From an uncultured Planctomycetaceae bacterium (GTDB lineage: Bacteria; Planctomycetota; Planctomycetia; Pirellulales; UBA1268), in NCBI GenBank assembly GCA_937926325.1, contig CALAZQ010000172.1:1-8105 (forward strand): DNA of 8,105 bases, in the 5' to 3' direction. The number at the start of each line of letters is the position of its first letter. Position 1 is the first letter of the stretch. The notes under the pieces are model-generated. The model made no database searches and was not told the DNA's origin. It worked only from the letters and a program-made list of their open reading frames with translations. The translations under genes were made by a program, and so were the position numbers. Of this stretch, positions 6,367 through 8,105 are shown one piece after another.

Positions 6367-7842
6367 TCACCCCTGCGGAAGCAGCAGCTCAGCAGCAGGC
6401 TCTGTGAGATCCGCCGTCTCCGCCAGCCATTCCTGCCAGCATTCGATGTAGCGGGCCAGCAACTGCTCAGCGTCGGCGGCGGTGATCGTCTCAGTGTCGT
6501 AGCGGAAGGTGACCGTGATCCGGCCGGCATACTCGAAAATGCCGATACCCCAATGGGTCTTCGGCCGCAGCGGCGGCGTGCAGACGTTGAGGTTGTGGCA
6601 GCGGGCCCCTTCGAGCCAGAAGAAGTGATCCTCGTCCACGGGAAGCCGCTTCCGTAACCGTCGCGATGGATCACTCAGATTTGTCAGGACTGCCGTCGAG
6701 AAACAGGTCGCGCGGCCGAGCACCCACCGCATCAGCCTCGGCCGGTTCGCCAGCAGCTTGAGGCGGGCGAGAAAGTTGACGCCAAACCGTGTCTGCAGCC
6801 GTTCGTGGAGTTCTGCCTGGACGCCGGCAAGCAGTTGCACCCAGCTGCCGCACTCAGCAACCCGGCGGTTGAGAAACACGTAGGTGTAGCGGTTCGCCGC
6901 CGGCATCCGTTCATCCTCACGGCCCCGCAGATCGCACGGCACCGAAATCCGCACCCACGCCGCGGGATTCACCCCATGACGCCGCTGCCACTGGCCGATC
7001 AACGAAAAGAGGATGGCCACCGCGACAGCATTGAGGCTTACCCCGTCCCGTCGCTGGGGGTCCTGCAGCCTGGCGGAGTCTGCGGCCGAGAACGTGTGCG
7101 AACAGAGGCCGACACCGACGGCGTCGGCACCACTCGCAGCCCCGTCAACTGCGGCCACAGCCTTGTCGCCACCGCTCTGCGAGGCACCGCCAAGGCTGGC
7201 AGCAGTCGCCATCGGCAGGGGACGACGGCTGAAAAACCACCAAAAATTCTGCAGCTTCCAGGCAAACCCCGCAGCCCGACCGATCGCCGGTGGATAGCTG
7301 CCGCGGCGATCGAGATCGCTGATGTCAAGCTTAAAGAAGGGATTGTGATGCCGGCTGACGCCCCGCAGGACGGCATACGCCAGGACCAGATCCTGGATCA
7401 ACATCCGGGCCCCCTGCCCGTCGCAGCAGGCATGATGAAAGAGCAGCTTGATGTCCCAACCGTCAGCCGTCTCCCGCATCCAGCCCTGCAGTCCCGGCGA
7501 CTTCGTCAGATCGATCGCGGCCAGCCGGGGCTCATCCCGGCGGCTCCGCGGATAGACACCGAGTTCGGGCCAACCGGTCGCCGGGGCGACCCAGGCAGCG
7601 GCGCGGCCCGTGGCCTGAATCGTCGCCCGCAGCAGCGGATGCCGACCGATCGCAAAGCGAAAGGCCTCCCGCATCACCCCGGGATCAAGCTGACCTTCGA
7701 AACAGAGATTGACCTGAAACACGAGCGGGAACCGCGGCCGGTCGTCACTCCACATGAACCGCTCAAACGGTGTCAACAGCCAGCGACGATCGCTCAACGC
7801 CCACGGGGCATGGCTCTTGAGGAGTTCATCGACCCGATTCAT
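6367..7842 (-). CDS. Stand-alone condensation-domain-like acyltransferase
   Basis: The 491-residue protein belongs to the chloramphenicol acetyltransferase / condensation-domain fold, whose members transfer acyl groups to amines or alcohols. The catalytic HHxxxDG motif is intact as HHACCDG (His136, His137, Asp141, Gly142). The N-terminal half contains the usual early helix and strand (LTPFERFMW, VFQVNLCFEG, GRHPLLRATI). The C-terminal half has SVPCDLRGRED near 300-310, followed by NRYTYVFLN, and a late WGIGIFEYAGRITVTFRYD stretch (about 431-449) where condensation domains carry their DFGWG-type region. A Gly/Ala/Ser-rich linker (about 211-245) joins the halves. There is no adenylation or carrier domain in the protein or beside it, so it is unlikely to be a peptide-synthetase module; an ester- or amide-forming enzyme akin to wax-ester synthases or Pap proteins is more likely. 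The ATG at 7842 is chosen: the 50 in-frame codons upstream are Gly/Arg-rich without domain character, and a weak AGGGG lies eight bases before the ATG. Substrate is unknown. Confidence 0.8.
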   Translation of the reverse strand: MNRVDELLKSHAPWALSDRRWLLTPFERFMWSDDRPRFPLVFQVNLCFEGQLDPGVMREAFRFAIGRHPLLRATIQATGRAAAWVAPATGWPELGVYPRSRRDEPRLAAIDLTKSPGLQGWMRETADGWDIKLLFHHACCDGQGARMLIQDLVLAYAVLRGVSRHHNPFFKLDISDLDRRGSYPPAIGRAAGFAWKLQNFWWFFSRRPLPMATAASLGGASQSGGDKAVAAVDGAASGADAVGVGLCSHTFSAADSARLQDPQRRDGVSLNAVAVAILFSLIGQWQRRHGVNPAAWVRISVPCDLRGREDERMPAANRYTYVFLNRRVAECGSWVQLLAGVQAELHERLQTRFGVNFLARLKLLANRPRLMRWVLGRATCFSTAVLTNLSDPSRRLRKRLPVDEDHFFWLEGARCHNLNVCTPPLRPKTHWGIGIFEYAGRITVTFRYDTETITAADAEQLLARYIECWQEWLAETADLTEPAAELLLPQG

Positions 7843-8051
7843 CGTCTGAGCCCCTGCCGGCTGCGAGCCCGGCCCCACGCGATCCGACCAGCCCTGACTC
7901 GGCCGTGTCCGAAGGCTACCACAGCCGGTGCCATCAACTCGGCCCTGCCGGCCACCGCGAGCGATCTCAGGACCAGGGCCCAATCGGTACAATCCGCATA
8001 ACCGGCAAGCTCGATCAGCCCTCTGCCGGGCCTAGTATTCGCTCTCGGTTG

Positions 8052-8098
8052 AAAAAGCCGCGTCTCTCCCCCGCCGGTTCCGACCAGACGCTCACGGC
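8052..8098 (-). terminator. Possible intrinsic terminator of a gene beyond the right edge
   Basis: Read on the minus strand, GCGTCT (8086-8091) pairs with AGACGC (8060-8065); a flanking GCC/GGC pairing (8096-8098 with 8057-8059) lies across a four-base bulge, and a run of five T follows (8052-8056). The 20-base loop can form a small inner GGT/ACC stem. This would stop minus-strand transcription entering from outside the window and implies that the acyltransferase gene has its own promoter between here and 7842. The large loop and bulge make it imperfect. The rest of 7843-8051 shows no gene and no promoter I can support. Confidence 0.35.
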
Positions 8099-8105
8099 GC
8101 CAGCC

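Noticed and set aside
7843..7992. N-terminal extension of the acyltransferase to 541 residues
   Set aside because: The 50 extra codons are Gly/Arg-rich without domain features, and the ATG at 7842 starts directly before recognisable sequence with a weak ribosome site.
6805..8001. 398-codon open frame on the plus strand
   Set aside because: It is antisense to the condensation-type gene, whose HHACCDG motif supports the minus strand.
1..8105. CRISPR array, insertion sequence or phage integration at the tRNA
   Set aside because: I saw no regularly spaced repeats, no transposase or integrase motifs, and no second copy of the tRNA 3' end that would mark an attachment site.

Overview
The window is GC-rich bacterial chromosome with long protein genes, almost all on the minus strand, and one tRNA gene on the plus strand. 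Short, GC-rich spacers, weak or absent Shine-Dalgarno sequences, a free-standing LigD-phosphoesterase-like protein and a free-standing condensation-type acyltransferase together suggest a planctomycete (Pirellula/Rhodopirellula-like). That assignment is an inference from gene style and remembered families. There is no phylogenetic marker such as 16S rRNA here. I see no insertion sequence, integrase, CRISPR array or phage gene.

Layout from left to right. Positions 3-1334 (minus) hold type I glutamine synthetase, glnA, cut at its C-terminal end by the window edge. After a 214-base gap with a small inverted repeat comes a short gene (1549-1902, minus) for a stand-alone LigD_N / 3'-phosphoesterase-like protein, directly behind thrS (1938-3974, minus). 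thrS encodes a complete threonyl-tRNA synthetase with editing and zinc sites, preceded by a good Shine-Dalgarno and a plausible promoter. Next is a CLC-family chloride channel/transporter with two CBS domains (4076-6067, minus). A short divergent spacer separates it from a tRNA-Val(GAC) gene (6166-6239, plus) with its own promoter candidate. Convergent to the tRNA is a 491-residue condensation-domain-like acyltransferase (6367-7842, minus). A possible intrinsic terminator near the right edge (8052-8098, minus) would end transcription of a gene lying beyond the window.

The genes are mostly housekeeping and do not form one pathway: nitrogen assimilation (glnA), translation (thrS, tRNA-Val) and anion transport (CLC). 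The only tight pair is thrS with the phosphoesterase-like gene, which are probably co-transcribed. The less routine items are the solitary phosphoesterase-like protein with altered catalytic positions, the solitary condensation enzyme without peptide-synthetase partners, the C33 in the tRNA anticodon loop, and the CLC protein lacking the usual proton glutamate. I found nothing that amounts to a clear multi-gene novel system.
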